Positions 1-10,681 of a stretch of 64,000 nt of DNA are shown piece after piece. The DNA is from Lasiodiplodia sp. COLG20 (lineage: Eukaryota > Ascomycota > Dothideomycetes > Botryosphaeriales > Botryosphaeriaceae). The notes beneath the pieces were generated by a model. The model was not told the DNA's origin, made no database searches, and saw only the letters and a list, made by a program, of their open reading frames with translations. How positions within the stretch are numbered: the stretch's first letter is position 1; every line of letters starts with the position of its first letter. The position numbers and the translations under genes were made by a program. The stretch is taken from NCBI GenBank assembly GCA_009801085.1, contig VNWV01000001.1, forward strand, positions 2,232,001 through 2,296,000. The letters are read 5' to 3'.

Positions 1-66
1 CAGTTGCAACCAGCCGCTGCTGTCCACGCAGAGAATTTAGCTGATGAGGAAGTTCTGCAGGAGTAA
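1..66 (+). CDS. possible 3' end of a truncated gene
   Basis: Frame 1 is open from the first base and ends in a TAA at 64-66, giving 21 residues (start QLQPAAAVHAE, end EEVLQE). The composition resembles an ordinary acidic C-terminus. The piece is too short to identify. It could equally be a chance open stretch, because 22 codons without an internal stop is not rare. Confidence 0.25.
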   Translation, partial: QLQPAAAVHAENLADEEVLQE

Positions 67-135
67 ACCTCCCCGAATTCCTTAGGTAGCGTCGCTATCG
101 TAAATGCAGTTCACCTTCTCCATCGTCCACACTAC

Positions 136-1326
136 TTAAACATCATGCTTAAACAACAAACGAAGTTCCGGCGCCTCTTCCACCCAAAAATCGACTCCAC
201 CTAAGCCCTTCCCCTCTGCATTCGCAAAAAGCTCCCTCAGCAGCGCAGTTGTCAGCGTCGTCACCCTCGTTCCATCAATCGGCCCCACCCATGTGCGATT
301 CAACACGCCCCTCTGATCCAGCAAATCGATCCACAACGGAATGTCGCTGAAATCCAAATGCCTCGTCCCATCCACCTGCAAATCCCGCAACCACCCAGTC
401 TGCGCACCGTTAAAATGCGCCCACGTCGCATCTGAGCTCGCATTCCCTCCGAAATGCGCCTCGCTGTCGACCTCCAAAAACGGGCCCACGCCTCCCAAAT
501 CCGGCGCCGCGACACTCGGATCGTCCTGCTCGCCCGCCGGATCCAGCAGCTGCAAAAACGAGCCATCCAGATTCGCCCCGCCAACCCCACCAAACAACTC
601 ACCCTCCGCAGCCATCACGCCCGCCGCCGCCGCGCCGCCGACGCTGTGCCCGAACACACCAAAATGCGTGACGTTGAAGGGCGCGCCGTACAGGCGCACG
701 AGGCTGGGAAAAAACGGCTCGCTCGCCGCGGCCAGCACGTCGGCGACGCGGAACGCGTACACGGCCCGCGCCTCGGCGGCCGTCGGCGGGTACGCGCTGA
801 AGTCCGGGTAGCCGTAGACGCCGCCGCCGCCGCTGGCGCCGTAGGGCAGCGGCAGGTACGGCGCCTCGCCCGGGTGGTCGATGGCGACGACGGCGTGGCC
901 GTGGGACGCGAGCTCGCTGAGGTACGCGGTGTAGGCCGACGCGGGCAGGCCGGCGCCGGGCGTGAAGAAGAGGGTTGGGTGGGGCGAGGTGCCGTTGGCG
1001 AAGGCGGGGGAGTGGTTGAGGAGGGTGGGGGCTTGGAATTGGAGGCGCGTTGTTAGTTGCGAGAGGGAGTGGGGCGGGAGGCCGATGGTGGATTCGAAGA
1101 TGCCGGCTGAGATGGCGTCGAGGTAGGGGACGGTGGTGTTGGGGGTTTGGAGGGTGGGGTAGTAGATGGTGAGGAGTATGAAGGTTCCTGGCGAGGTGGG
1201 GTCGTTGGGCGTCGTGTGGTTGAAGATGTGTTGCGTGTAGCCGACGTGGTACGGGCCTGTCGGGTCCCAGATGGATATCGCTCTCACGAGTGTGAAGCTG
1301 AAGATGGTCAAGGTAAGTAAAAGCAT
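136..1326 (-). CDS. secreted alpha/beta hydrolase, PAF-acetylhydrolase-like
   Basis: A single-exon protein of 396 aa. Residues 1-16 form a signal peptide, and there are several N-x-S/T sites, so it is probably secreted and glycosylated. The nucleophile elbow GHSVGG places Ser228 in the family consensus, Asp254 follows in NLDGS, and His323 lies in GTRHLDFSD, the usual catalytic-His context of the plasma PAF-acetylhydrolase/lipase-like alpha/beta hydrolases. The conserved oxyanion region FFTPGAG is near residues 120-126. The family hydrolyses short acyl esters; the substrate here is unknown. It is a lone gene with 2.5 kb of gene-poor DNA beyond its start. The ATG at 1326 is the first Met and begins the signal peptide. 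Confidence 0.88.
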   Translation of the reverse strand: MLLLTLTIFSFTLVRAISIWDPTGPYHVGYTQHIFNHTTPNDPTSPGTFILLTIYYPTLQTPNTTVPYLDAISAGIFESTIGLPPHSLSQLTTRLQFQAPTLLNHSPAFANGTSPHPTLFFTPGAGLPASAYTAYLSELASHGHAVVAIDHPGEAPYLPLPYGASGGGGVYGYPDFSAYPPTAAEARAVYAFRVADVLAAASEPFFPSLVRLYGAPFNVTHFGVFGHSVGGAAAAGVMAAEGELFGGVGGANLDGSFLQLLDPAGEQDDPSVAAPDLGGVGPFLEVDSEAHFGGNASSDATWAHFNGAQTGWLRDLQVDGTRHLDFSDIPLWIDLLDQRGVLNRTWVGPIDGTRVTTLTTALLRELFANAEGKGLGGVDFWVEEAPELRLLFKHDV

Positions 1327-3882
1327 TGTGGATACCGAAGTGCGCTTCGACTGACGTCCATGTAACCTCCAGGCGGGGCAGAGCTTAAAAGGCCCCGGTC
1401 GAGATGTAAATCCTTGAGGCTTGAATCCTTCTCGAATCCTAGATATGTTGTCTGTACGCCATTGCCCAGTCAGGAGCCGTTGTGGAGCTCTGTTGGCGTG
1501 CTCCTATCTCACCTGCCAGATCCGCGTAGTTCCCGTCCCGTAGCGCTTACTGTGGCTGACCTAACACCACCCCCGCAACTCCTCAGCTACAAAACGTCCA
1601 TGAAGCCTGCATTGTTCTCAGATCAAATAAATATCAATCTAGTTCTCGTGAAAAGTTCTAATCTATGGGATTAGGTAAGAACCTTTGTATCATATAGAAA
1701 TTTCTCCTCCGTCTAGTATGTCAATCTCAGGGGAAATCTTGCGACAGCAACAATATCACTAGATATTCTACCACATTTGAATAGTTTGCGTTCTTATAGC
1801 TCTTCAATCAACTCCACCCTAAGCTGCAGAGCAGTTCGTAATGCTTGATTTCTGTTGCAATGTCTGAAGGAAGCCTGTCTTGTATGTTTTGCATGGGGCG
1901 CAGAAAAGATTTGGAGTAATCACAGAGCTTGAATCAAGTATAACATCCAAGATTTTTACTAGAACAAATGAAATTTCTTTTCTACAAACGAAATTACGCT
2001 ACAAGTGAAATCATATCTTGCCTGATTGTGTTTGATAACGCAACGAGCGTCTGTAGACCATCTCAAAATATCTGTTGGTCAGGTTTGGGTTGATCTCGAA
2101 AAACTCCTTTTGAACTGTTTCTCCTGAAAGGGGGTGAATTCGAGCAGTGAGAATCTCTGTAGAACATCACCACAAGGAGTCAGTTTTGAGCGATTGCAAA
2201 GCTTGACTGTGGACTTGCCTTGCCGGAAAATGCATTCAACTCTTTTCTATCGTGAAATCGATGTGAAGCGGAACCATGGTATGGGAGCATTGGCGGAATA
2301 TGGTTTCGTATGTCGTGCGTATAACGGTCTAGGGTAAACTCTCCCGAATGACTCAATACTGGTTGAGTCAAACTTTTTGAGGAACATCAGTCTCAACTAT
2401 TGATGACTACTGACAGAGTCTGATTCGCTCTACAGAATATGGATGAGCGACATACGATAGAGCTCCAATGGCCTCCCAACCTGCTGGTTCTCGGCTTTTT
2501 CGGGGGATCGACTTAATTTCCCGATTGCTTCGGCTTTTTGGCATCGGTCGTACGTGGCTCATAAATTTTTTTGCGGAGGAACTCGACGAGAATGAGGATG
2601 AAGACAAGGAACCAGATGCTGTTTATAAGAATAATCTCTGCTGGTATGTTGGACAAGCCCTTGAACGGGTGGTCGGGACTGGTGATTGGAGTCTTCGAAG
2701 CCATCTTGTTGATAATGTGATGAAGTGGTCTGGTTTCGTTTTGCAGCGGAAAGGCGTCTTTAAAGCACACATCTACATCGCCTCAAGTCATACAGCTTCC
2801 TCTCAGCACTCCTGAGTAAGCGCAGCGACCATCACAAGCACCTCGGAGCTCGCTTTCTCGCGCGGGACTCGGAAGCCTCCGAACCGTGTGGCTGTGAGAA
2901 TGATCTTCTGTCCATTGACCCTGTATCTTACCGCGGAGGTGGGTCTCTGTAGAAGTTTGTTCATGATGTGTTGTTGTTGTCAAGAGATAACGGTGTGTGT
3001 GAAACTCCCCTATTCGACATGGGTTAATGAAGGGCCACGTTGTAGATCCGCCCAGACGCGGGAGATCTGCAAACTTCAACTTGTGTGTACAAACTTCAGC
3101 TTCGCTGAAACATCTGTCATTTACGACCACAGACTGAAAAGTTAAGGGGCTTCAAAGAATGAATCGCGGAAGCCAAGAGCAGAGATCTTGATTATATTTC
3201 TAGTGATTGTTCTAGACAAAAGCTGCGAGCGTAACAGTCAATTGGAAGACTGAGCAGCGGGAAGACGTTATAGCTGTGAGCTATTATTGGGTACTGGGGA
3301 TTTTCGCATCGAAGGGGGTGTGGGGTCAAATTTAGGAGCAGTTCAACACCGAAGTGCAGATCATTGCTTCTGAATGTGTTCGAGAGCCCTATGTTGCGAG
3401 TCATTACGGACAGGACTCTTGATGCAGTAACTACAATCGGAAATAATCGAGCGCAATGTAACGGCTGATCCCCGGCAGCAGCGATTGTACCATCAAGCTC
3501 GCACCTCGTACTTACTCGTACTTCGTACGGATCCACTCCCCCCGGCGTCAACAGCACCACTTGGCCTGTCCCCCCACACGATCTTCTACGCCAGATTAAC
3601 TTTCTGGCCATGTGAAAATGACATAGTAAGCGCCGCGTTTCAGATAGCGAAGGCGATGTACCAGGGGATAGGATGAATAATTCGGAAAGTGGCTTCACAT
3701 GAAACTCGTAAGGAATACCTCGGCCGGACGACTGCTATTCAGACCCTCATCAGGGTAAAGTATACTATTTGTAGAAAGTCCCAACAGCATCTCGGGTCCA
3801 CGGATAATTGAGATGTGAGCGATCTGCTGATCCGTTCCGACCGAACGGCTATCAACGCCAAGCTGAATCGAGATTCCATCCA
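1327..3882. other. gene-poor interval
   Basis: About 2.5 kb with only short, mutually overlapping reading frames, lower GC than the flanking genes, and no recognisable domain or splice-joined model. It holds the promoter of the hydrolase ending at 136. The only open frame worth a note is a 63-codon membrane-type ORF at 2513-2704. Confidence 0.6.
2513..2704 (-). CDS. candidate small membrane peptide (weak)
   Basis: An open frame of 63 aa from an ATG at 2704. The middle holds a strongly hydrophobic stretch (AEIILINSIWFLVFILILV) followed by a basic C-terminus, as in a single-pass tail-anchored peptide. No homologue is recognised. An overlapping antisense frame is longer, so this may be a chance ORF in A+T-richer DNA. 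Confidence 0.12.
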   Translation of the reverse strand: MASKTPITSPDHPFKGLSNIPAEIILINSIWFLVFILILVEFLRKKIYEPRTTDAKKPKQSGN

Positions 3883-4821
3883 CTACTCATCCTTCGTCTG
3901 GAACTCGCTCTTCTTCCGCAACCAATTCTCCAAATCCATCATCTTAGGGTTCTTCTGCCTGCACTTGGCGACGTCGGCCTTATATCCATCTGTCGCGAAC
4001 CACGTAATCATGGTGTTCAACTCGCCAAGCATGTACATTAGGGCGCTGCCGAAGAACCAGTACGTAGAGGGCACAGGGTAGCCTGTGGTGCGCTGAAAGC
4101 GCTCGCTCATTTCGCCAAAGGACAGCTCATCGCCGGCGAGGCCCATGGCCACATTCCTCCACTCATCCGGATTGGCAAAGGCCAGTGCAGCAAAGACACC
4201 GATGTCGTGGACGGCGACCCACTGGGTGGTCTTCCCCTGCAGCGCGTCGCGGAGGGCCGTGAGGAAAACTTTCGTCGGCATCCCCGGTGCGAGATTGTCC
4301 ATGAAGGCGACGGGGCGCAGCACCGTCCACGCCATGCTGTCCCCGGGCGTGCCTAGCGCCGTGGCATCGCGCAGGTGCTGCTCGATGCGCTGCTTGCTCT
4401 GGAAGTGCGGCACAGGCGTTGGCGTGTCCCACGAGGCCTCGTCCCCGCCGCGCTCGACACTGGAGTAGACGAAGTGCCCGACATTGTGCTTGATGGCCTC
4501 GTCGATCAGCGCTATGCCCTGCGCAATCTCGCTGTCCTTGGTCACGCCCTTCCCTAAGGATATCTGCACGCTATACACGCCCCATATGGGTGACGGCGCG
4601 GCGGCTTCAGTGGCAGCGGCGAAGAGGGCCGGCGAGTCGTCCAGATTACCTTGGACTAGCTTGATATTGGAGGCTTTACTGGCAAGCTTCTTGGCCCCGG
4701 CAGACGAGACATCGCGCGTCACAGCAAGGATGACACAGTCGACTTTTTGGTCAATAAGAGCGTCGATAACGGCACCGCCTTGCTTGCCCGTGGCGCCGGT
4801 GATGAGGAGCACTTTCGACAT
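3883..4821 (-). CDS. NmrA-like NAD(P)-binding reductase
   Basis: A single-exon protein of 312 aa. The N-terminal beta strand and dinucleotide loop GATGKQG (residues 9-15) is the NmrA/HSCARG variant of the Rossmann signature. The body follows the atypical short-chain dehydrogenase pattern: a YSSVERGG segment, then a TVLRPVAFMDNLAP segment of the kind that shapes the substrate pocket in NmrA and isoflavone-reductase-like enzymes. Members are either redox-sensing regulators or reductases of aromatic substrates. Its neighbours are SnoaL-like, DUF1772, P450 and FAD-monooxygenase genes, which favours a tailoring reductase; this is inference. It is transcribed away from the SnoaL-like gene across 465 bp. 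The start ATG at 4821 directly precedes the Rossmann strand. Confidence 0.88.
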   Translation of the reverse strand: MSKVLLITGATGKQGGAVIDALIDQKVDCVILAVTRDVSSAGAKKLASKASNIKLVQGNLDDSPALFAAATEAAAPSPIWGVYSVQISLGKGVTKDSEIAQGIALIDEAIKHNVGHFVYSSVERGGDEASWDTPTPVPHFQSKQRIEQHLRDATALGTPGDSMAWTVLRPVAFMDNLAPGMPTKVFLTALRDALQGKTTQWVAVHDIGVFAALAFANPDEWRNVAMGLAGDELSFGEMSERFQRTTGYPVPSTYWFFGSALMYMLGELNTMITWFATDGYKADVAKCRQKNPKMMDLENWLRKKSEFQTKDE

Positions 4822-5286
4822 GGTGGGATGGTGGGTGGTTGGAGCTGTTGGTAGTGTGTATAGTGACTGTATTGTGTTGCGGGGGTCAGGAAGGTTTGCA
4901 AAGACTCGGGAGCGATATTCTATTTGACCTCGTGTCAGAAGAGACTTGGCCCAAGGCTGCGGACTGCCGAAGGAGGGAACGCTGGGGGCCGGGGAAAACG
5001 GCGGAGCTCAAAATAGCTGGCCGGAAAGTGGAAAACGCGGACTCACAGCTTGCCGGTCAAGCTTCGGGTCTCCGTAAGACTTCCGTCATCTATCCGTCAA
5101 TAATGCATGCAGGGCCGCCATCTGGAGCGGAGCCACCATGGCTTTCCGAAAGTCCGATGTTGAGTTCCAGCGTGATGTAAATAGAGGGATAGAACAGCTG
5201 CAGGCATGACGGGACGGCATCTCGAGTTCACTTACCTTCTGGGAAACTAAAATCCTCCTCAACGAATCATTACATTTTCATTCGCC
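4822..5286. promoter_or_regulatory. shared upstream region of NmrA-like and SnoaL-like genes
   Basis: 465 bp between two divergent start codons, with no coding frame of its own. It must hold both promoters unless one lies inside a gene. No clear TATA box or palindromic activator site was identified by eye. Confidence 0.5.
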
Positions 5287-5712
5287 ATGCAATCACAGCG
5301 GCTCCAGACTGCCCACGCCCTCCTCGACGGCTACGGTAGCCTCTCGGTTCCAACACTCACGGCACCCCTGGCGGATGATTTCAAGCATCAGGTGCTGCCT
5401 GAGTCGCTGGGCATGCCGACACGCGACAAGGCGGCATTCGAGCAGCACGCGGCGGGCATTTTCTCCGTATTCGAGAGCTTCGCCATGGTTCCCAAGGCGG
5501 TGTTCGAGGATAGCGAGCGCAACACGGTGGTGGTGTCGGCGCGAATGCAAGGCACTCTCAAGGGTGGCAAGGGCGAGTGGAAGAATGAATGCGTCATGCT
5601 CATTGCGCTTTCCGAAGACGGCACTAGGGTGGTTGCTGTGGAGGAGTTTGTTGACAGCGCGAAGGCGTTGGAGATGCGGGCCAAGATGGCGCCCAAGGGC
5701 TTCGACGACTGA
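5287..5712 (+). CDS. SnoaL/NTF2-like small protein
   Basis: A single-exon protein of 141 aa, the usual length of a one-domain NTF2-like cone fold (SnoaL, ketosteroid-isomerase type). It begins with an alpha-helical stretch (TAHALLDGYGSLSV), passes through a DDFKHQVLPESLG segment, and ends with the alternating beta strands typical of the fold (VVVSARMQGTL, ECVMLIALSED, VVAVEEFVDS). Such proteins act as cyclases, isomerases, dehydratases or non-enzymatic pocket proteins in fungal aromatic polyketide and other small-molecule pathways. Its position among NmrA-like, DUF1772, P450 and FAD-monooxygenase genes suggests a tailoring role. The catalytic residues cannot be assigned from sequence alone. 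Confidence 0.8.
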   Translation: MQSQRLQTAHALLDGYGSLSVPTLTAPLADDFKHQVLPESLGMPTRDKAAFEQHAAGIFSVFESFAMVPKAVFEDSERNTVVVSARMQGTLKGGKGEWKNECVMLIALSEDGTRVVAVEEFVDSAKALEMRAKMAPKGFDD

Positions 5713-6019
5713 TGGGATCAATGCTGATGTCATTGAAACCCGAGACTTGCAATGGATAGCGCGGTGCGACACAACGCGTGCAGCGGGTGGCTGGTTCATC
5801 ATAAGCAACATGGTGCAATTAAGGCCGAGACGGGCCTGGTAGATACATGACTAGCCTCCAGCAGGGACGGAATGGGACAAAGAAAGTATCAAAAGCGATT
5901 ACGAACTGGTGACCGAGATCGCGTCAACAGCAGCCCCACATGCCACTGCGGGGAGGCACGCCCAGGATTACGCGCCTGCCACAACAGCGCCCGTCAGCAC
6001 CCAAACACTTCCAAATCTT
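5713..6019. other. convergent 3' interval
   Basis: 307 bp between the stop codons of the convergent SnoaL-like and DUF1772 genes. It should hold both 3' ends. Nothing else is seen. Confidence 0.5.
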
Positions 6020-6590
6020 TCACCCGCTCAGCGCCTGGAACAATGCAACCGTGCCCGCCACCAACGGCATCACAATTCGCAACGAGTTCCGCCGGATCCA
6101 CGTGCGCGCATATGCTTCGGCCTGCGATGCGTCCGACTGCCCGCTCTTTGGGTCGCTCAGTCCGTCCAACTTCTCGTTGATGGGCTGCATGTTGATTGCC
6201 GAATGGACCACCGTCACCAGGTGGCACACAGCGCTTACGGCGAACAGCCTCCAGTCGCCACGCAGCCCGCCACTGCCCTGTGACGCTGCCCACGCCGTGT
6301 ACGCGTACCCAAAGATTCCCAGCGTGCTGATGGGCCGGAAGAACTTGTTGCCCACGGCCCAGAACGTTGGCCACTGCCGTCCCAGATGTCGAGCCCTCGC
6401 CGCATGTTCCGGCGATGAAGGGTGCGGGAAGTCAACCAGCAGTGCCGGCACGCCCATCCAGGACTGCGTGATGGCATTCCCTGTTCATGTCAACCAAGCG
6501 CCTGGAGTGCGTAAAGAGTAATTTACCCAGGAGAATGTAGGAGAAGCTGATGGTGGTACCGACGACGGCCTGAGGGATGGTGAGAGACAT
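6020..6590 (-). CDS. DUF1772 / anthrone-oxygenase-like membrane protein
   Basis: Two exons: 6590-6527 and 6480-6020, joined in phase 1 across a 46-bp GT-AG intron (6526-6481) with a GGTTGAC branch site. The product is 174 aa with start MSLTIPQAVVGTTISF. Four hydrophobic segments alternate with short loops: residues about 8-28, 60-80, 100-118 and 155-172. The join recreates the conserved N-terminal block of DUF1772 proteins, a first helix ending NAITQSWMGVPALL followed by the RQWPTFWAVGNK loop. Known family members include anthrone oxygenases that oxidise the C-10 position of anthrones to anthraquinones in aromatic polyketide pathways. That activity here is inferred from family and neighbourhood. 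Confidence 0.85.
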
Positions 6591-7361
6591 GGCGCAGGAT
6601 GGGATGGGTCGATGACGATCGTTTGCTTTCACACCAAACAGTTCAACTGGCAACAGCGCAACAGCCGTTCTCTGACGCTCTTGCGCTCCTTGTATATGAG
6701 CGCGGCTCGGAAAATATCCCCTGTCGCCCTCCAACGCCCCGCGCTCCCGACGGATCCTACACCTCACACCCGTCCCGGACCCGTAAGCGCCGCAACGGAC
6801 AAGTCAGCACTCGGCCCCCGAGCCGGACGAGACCTGGGGAGCCGAGTGGCTAAAGGCAAAGCCAAGTCGTGTCGTCAACCACTATTCAAAACAACCTCCG
6901 GCCCACCCGCTATCCGCTAGCCAAACTTGGCGATAACGCTATACGAGACCTGCACCACCCTCGTGTCTTCCTTCGCTGACGCCTAGAATCTTGGGCGGCC
7001 CGCCCTGATATGCAGGCACAGCCATCTCAAGCCGCCGAGCCGGACCGCACCCCTGTAAGAATGTACCACCAACGTCCAGCCTCCTGCAACCTTAGCGTGT
7101 TGTGCAGCCGTGGTCGACCAATATGCGAATAAGCATCATTTTCCAAGATCATGCTTAGATTTTTGGATCTCAACTACTGACTCATCTATTTCATCTTGTA
7201 CAAGCATTAGGGTCTTCAAACTATCTACGCAGCATGTACATTGGGCCCAAAAGTCGGACTCGCTAAACGGAACAATCTCTCAGTGGGAACAGGAAAACGG
7301 GGTTGACAGCGAATCGAAGTGGAAACAAAGCATTCTGCTGCTACCGACTGCAAGAAACATT
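6591..7361. other. interval between DUF1772 gene and P450 stop
   Basis: 771 bp holding the promoter of the DUF1772 gene and the 3' end of the P450. A TATA-like element on the minus strand (CATATAC) lies near 6692-6698, about 100 bp upstream of the start. No gene is supported. Confidence 0.5.
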
Positions 7362-9214
7362 CTAGACCTCTAACACCTGCACAAGCGGCTGTTTCTCCAG
7401 CTTCTCGTTAAGCTGAGCCTCTGCGGCCATACGCATCTCTGCCACCTTGAGGAAGTCCGCACGCTGCTGCTGATCTTTGGCCTCAGCTTCACGCCAGAGT
7501 CGGATTGCCTGCTGTTTGCGTTCTTCGCTGCGAGGTTCAAATGCCATCTGGAAGGGGTCGGGTTTGACGATGAGCAGTGAGTTGGACTTGTCGAGCGGAA
7601 TGTGGATCTTCTGGCCTGTCCTGGGGTCGACCTTGTGCTTGAGATTGAAACACCAAGCGAGAGCGCCGCACGCAACCACCAGCTCGTCCTGCGTTACCGA
7701 TTGGCCCAGACACTGGCGCTGGCCCCAGCCAAAGGACGTCATGCCCTTCAGTGTGGGGAACTGTGTCAATGGCTCCTGGTACGTCGGCCACCCTGGCTGC
7801 AACCATCGTTCTGGCCTGAAGTTCTCCGGGTCAGGGTATTTGATCGGGTTGCGCAAGAAGGCCCTGTCCGTCTTGTCAATATCAAATTCTGCGGCGCCAT
7901 GGCGTGTTTGGGGTGAGAACAACTCACCAGTCCAATGGAAGGATGCGAGTTCCCTTGGGAATGAAGAAGCCGTTGTACTCATCATCTTGCTCAGTCTCAT
8001 GTGCCACGCCTATCAATAGCTCATCATCAGCCACTCATCAGAACAAGCGCAACACTACAATACTTACCAGTGGGAACGTTGGGCTTCCACCTCATGGTCT
8101 CCTTAATGCAAGCGCGAAGAATTGGTAGCCGGGGCATGTCGTCGAGTGTAGGCAGGCGGCCTTCGCATACTTCGTCGACTTCCTTCTGCACCTCAGCCTG
8201 CCACTCCGGATGGTAGACCATGGATACGAGGAAGTAGTATAGGGGACCGGCGACAGTGAAGATACCAACTAGCGCCATCATGCCAATAACGGACGACGCC
8301 TCGTAATCGCCGGACAGGTTGGACTTCTTCTCGCTTTCGAGGTACGACCTAGTCCAGCAAGGGCGCATCTGGCCCCTAGCCATCTTCTCGCGTACCGTCA
8401 ACAGCTTCTGCATCCACCAAGCTTGTTGCTCGTCGTGGCGTTTGCGCTCCGCCCTCTTCCATGGGTTGAGGATCCATGGCAGGTGCCACAAGGGGGTGAT
8501 GAGGTTGGTAATGGGGCCGGCCGGCGACATCTGTGTGAGCAGCCCCCACGCGCTCTTAGTTAAGGCTGCACTATCAGAAGTGTCGTCCCAGGTCAGCTGG
8601 CACATAACCTTAGATGCCATGTCCTCGAGCGAGAAGGCGAAGTCATCCTGGTCTTTGACGAGGCGGTAGAGCCATCGCTTGGCCTCGAAATCCATGATGC
8701 CGTAGTACTGGGCATTGGTCGCCTCGGTGAGGTAGGCATGCGTAAAGCGGCGCTGGCGAGCCCAGTACTCTGTGGCCAACGGTCAGCTCCCATCAGAAGA
8801 TCAGCATCAACCTTTATCAGCCCACTCACGGTTCTTGCCCATTAGAGGGAGATACTCCATGGACCCGTGTGTGCTCTTGGAGTCAAAGAGGGAACGGATC
8901 ATGGGCCGGTCCGAGTTGTGCTTGGCCCGCTTGACCAAAAGATCTTCGGCTATCTTCTCGTCCGACACGACGATGAACTTGGCTCCAAGCATCTCCGTTC
9001 TGTACAGGCCGGCCTTGCCGTGCTTGTCTGCCCATTCTTTGAATTTGAGCCACATGTATTGGATGGGTAGGTCATGAATGCGGCCGATATAGGGGAGGAG
9101 GGTTGGACCAGGGGGCCCTGATGGGTCGTTCTTCTCCTTGAAAGTTTGGATGAATTTGAGTATCGTGAAGCCTGCTAAGGCAACAGCAAGCACCACGTAT
9201 GTAAAGAGCTGCAT
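7362..9214 (-). CDS. cytochrome P450 monooxygenase
   Basis: Four exons: 9214-8830, 8769-8068, 8009-7928 and 7863-7362, with introns of 60, 58 and 64 bp that all keep frame. The product is 556 aa. The first Met that opens a membrane anchor (MQLFTYVVLAVALAGFTILKF) was chosen; it is followed by the PPGP hinge. The I-helix region, the K-helix ETMR (Glu352/Arg355), the PERW segment (PENFRPERW) and the haem loop FGWGQRQCLG with axial Cys441 are all present, so the enzyme should be active at the ER membrane. It resembles the fungal E-class group that includes O-methylsterigmatocystin-oxidoreductase-like enzymes. The C-terminus is long and charged, rich in Glu, Lys and Gln. The gene is divergent from the FAD monooxygenase. 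Confidence 0.93.
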
Positions 9215-10681
9215 GATTTCGCGGACGGGAAGAAAGAGCTGACGACTTCTCACGCAGGGTGAAGCGGAACGTTAGAAGAAAAAGTTTGATGCGGGGAGAA
9301 GATGTCTTCATTAACTACCGTGCCTCTAGGAATCACGCCAATGCAGCTACGGACAGCGAGCCTGATCACGACTTCCCGCAAAGGTCTCGCCCAGGCGGAC
9401 TTCGTACGAACCGTTCTCCAAGTCCGAGAGGAAGATCGCCTTGTATCTCGTCAGATCGCCATTGTCAACGGCCCGTTCATCTGATGGGAGCGACCTCATG
9501 CAAGACGCCGGCGATCTCCAGTGGTTCTCCCTGACGTCCCAAACCTTCAATGCCGTCCGGCAGCGGGACTAGCAAGATGATCGTCAAGAAGCATCCAAGT
9601 TTGTCTCAGGTGAAGCCATATTTGCTCCGTCATTACAGCAGGAGGGATGCCGGACTCTCCGCACGGGGGCTACGGGAGAGTTTCTCAGGTGTCGGAGAAT
9701 GCAACATGTGCATGTTACAATGGAAGCCTTAACCTGCACTGCCGCCTTTCAGGCGGGACGCAGATGCCGCGTGTGAGTCTACGGGTGGTATATCACGTCA
9801 TGAAGGCGCATATCGGCGGCTCATCTCAGGGTACATTGTGACAGGTAACTGTCATAGAGGATGGGCTTCGCATGGGGTTCCACAGAGTGAGTGCATATAC
9901 ATGGAAAAATCGTTGCACAACTTCCGCAAAATGTAAGCGCGAAATTTGGGGTTGAAATCCAACTCCATGATAGGCCCATGGAAGAGGCTGGTTTACCGTT
10001 TTAGTCGCAAGCCAGCCGTGCACTCTACTGTTCCATCGAAATACAGTGCCCAGGCTTTTGCCCGAACGGGCTTGGCTCCCGTGTGTTGGCCCGCCAAGCG
10101 GATTGGATCCCTAGCGTGCATCCTGGACCATTTTCAGGACCCTGGTTCGTATCGTCATAGAGGCAGCGCCCAGCACCAGTTTGGCCCTCCCCACATACAA
10201 ACTCTGGGCAGAGTCAACAAGCTTTCCACTACCGGCAGATGGGAAGTTGGGGTGGAGAGCCGGCTGGACATCACCCTGGGCAAAGGGTAGATGCAAACGG
10301 CGCTATGCCAAATCGTCGTTCTGGCTAGGACATCTCCGATGCCAGGAGGGTTCATGCTCCGGCCGACCCTCTATGGTCTCGCCCGAGCTTCCGCAAACAT
10401 ACTTTATACGGGCCGTAAAAGATGAAATCTTCACTTGTTCACTTCCTCGAGACTCACAGCACTTCTTCACTTGTCCACTTCTCCTTTCGCAACAGCAACA
10501 ACACACAGTAATCGTGTCTCGCAGGTTGATTCCTGTTCGGAAGCCAACGGCGCGCCCCCAAACTGCCAATTGTCAGCAAACTCAAAAGGAAGATAGTGTG
10601 TACTTACCGAGTCTAGGCGCCAAGCTCTTCTCCGCTTCATAAATCCTCCGTGACTTCAGACGCTTCTTGTTCACCAAGAAC
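9215..10681. promoter_or_regulatory. divergent upstream region of P450 and FAD monooxygenase
   Basis: 1.47 kb between two divergently transcribed oxidative genes. The short frames in it have no consistent composition or domain. It should hold both promoters. No binding site could be assigned with confidence by eye. Confidence 0.45.

Noticed and set aside
341..1056. Long + strand ORFs over the first hydrolase gene
   Set aside because: They are antisense shadows of the well-supported minus-strand hydrolase and are Arg/Ala-rich with no domain.
3192..3698. 168-codon minus-strand ORF
   Set aside because: No domain, composition or neighbouring splice signals. It lies in A+T-richer gene-poor DNA and is overlapped by other frames.
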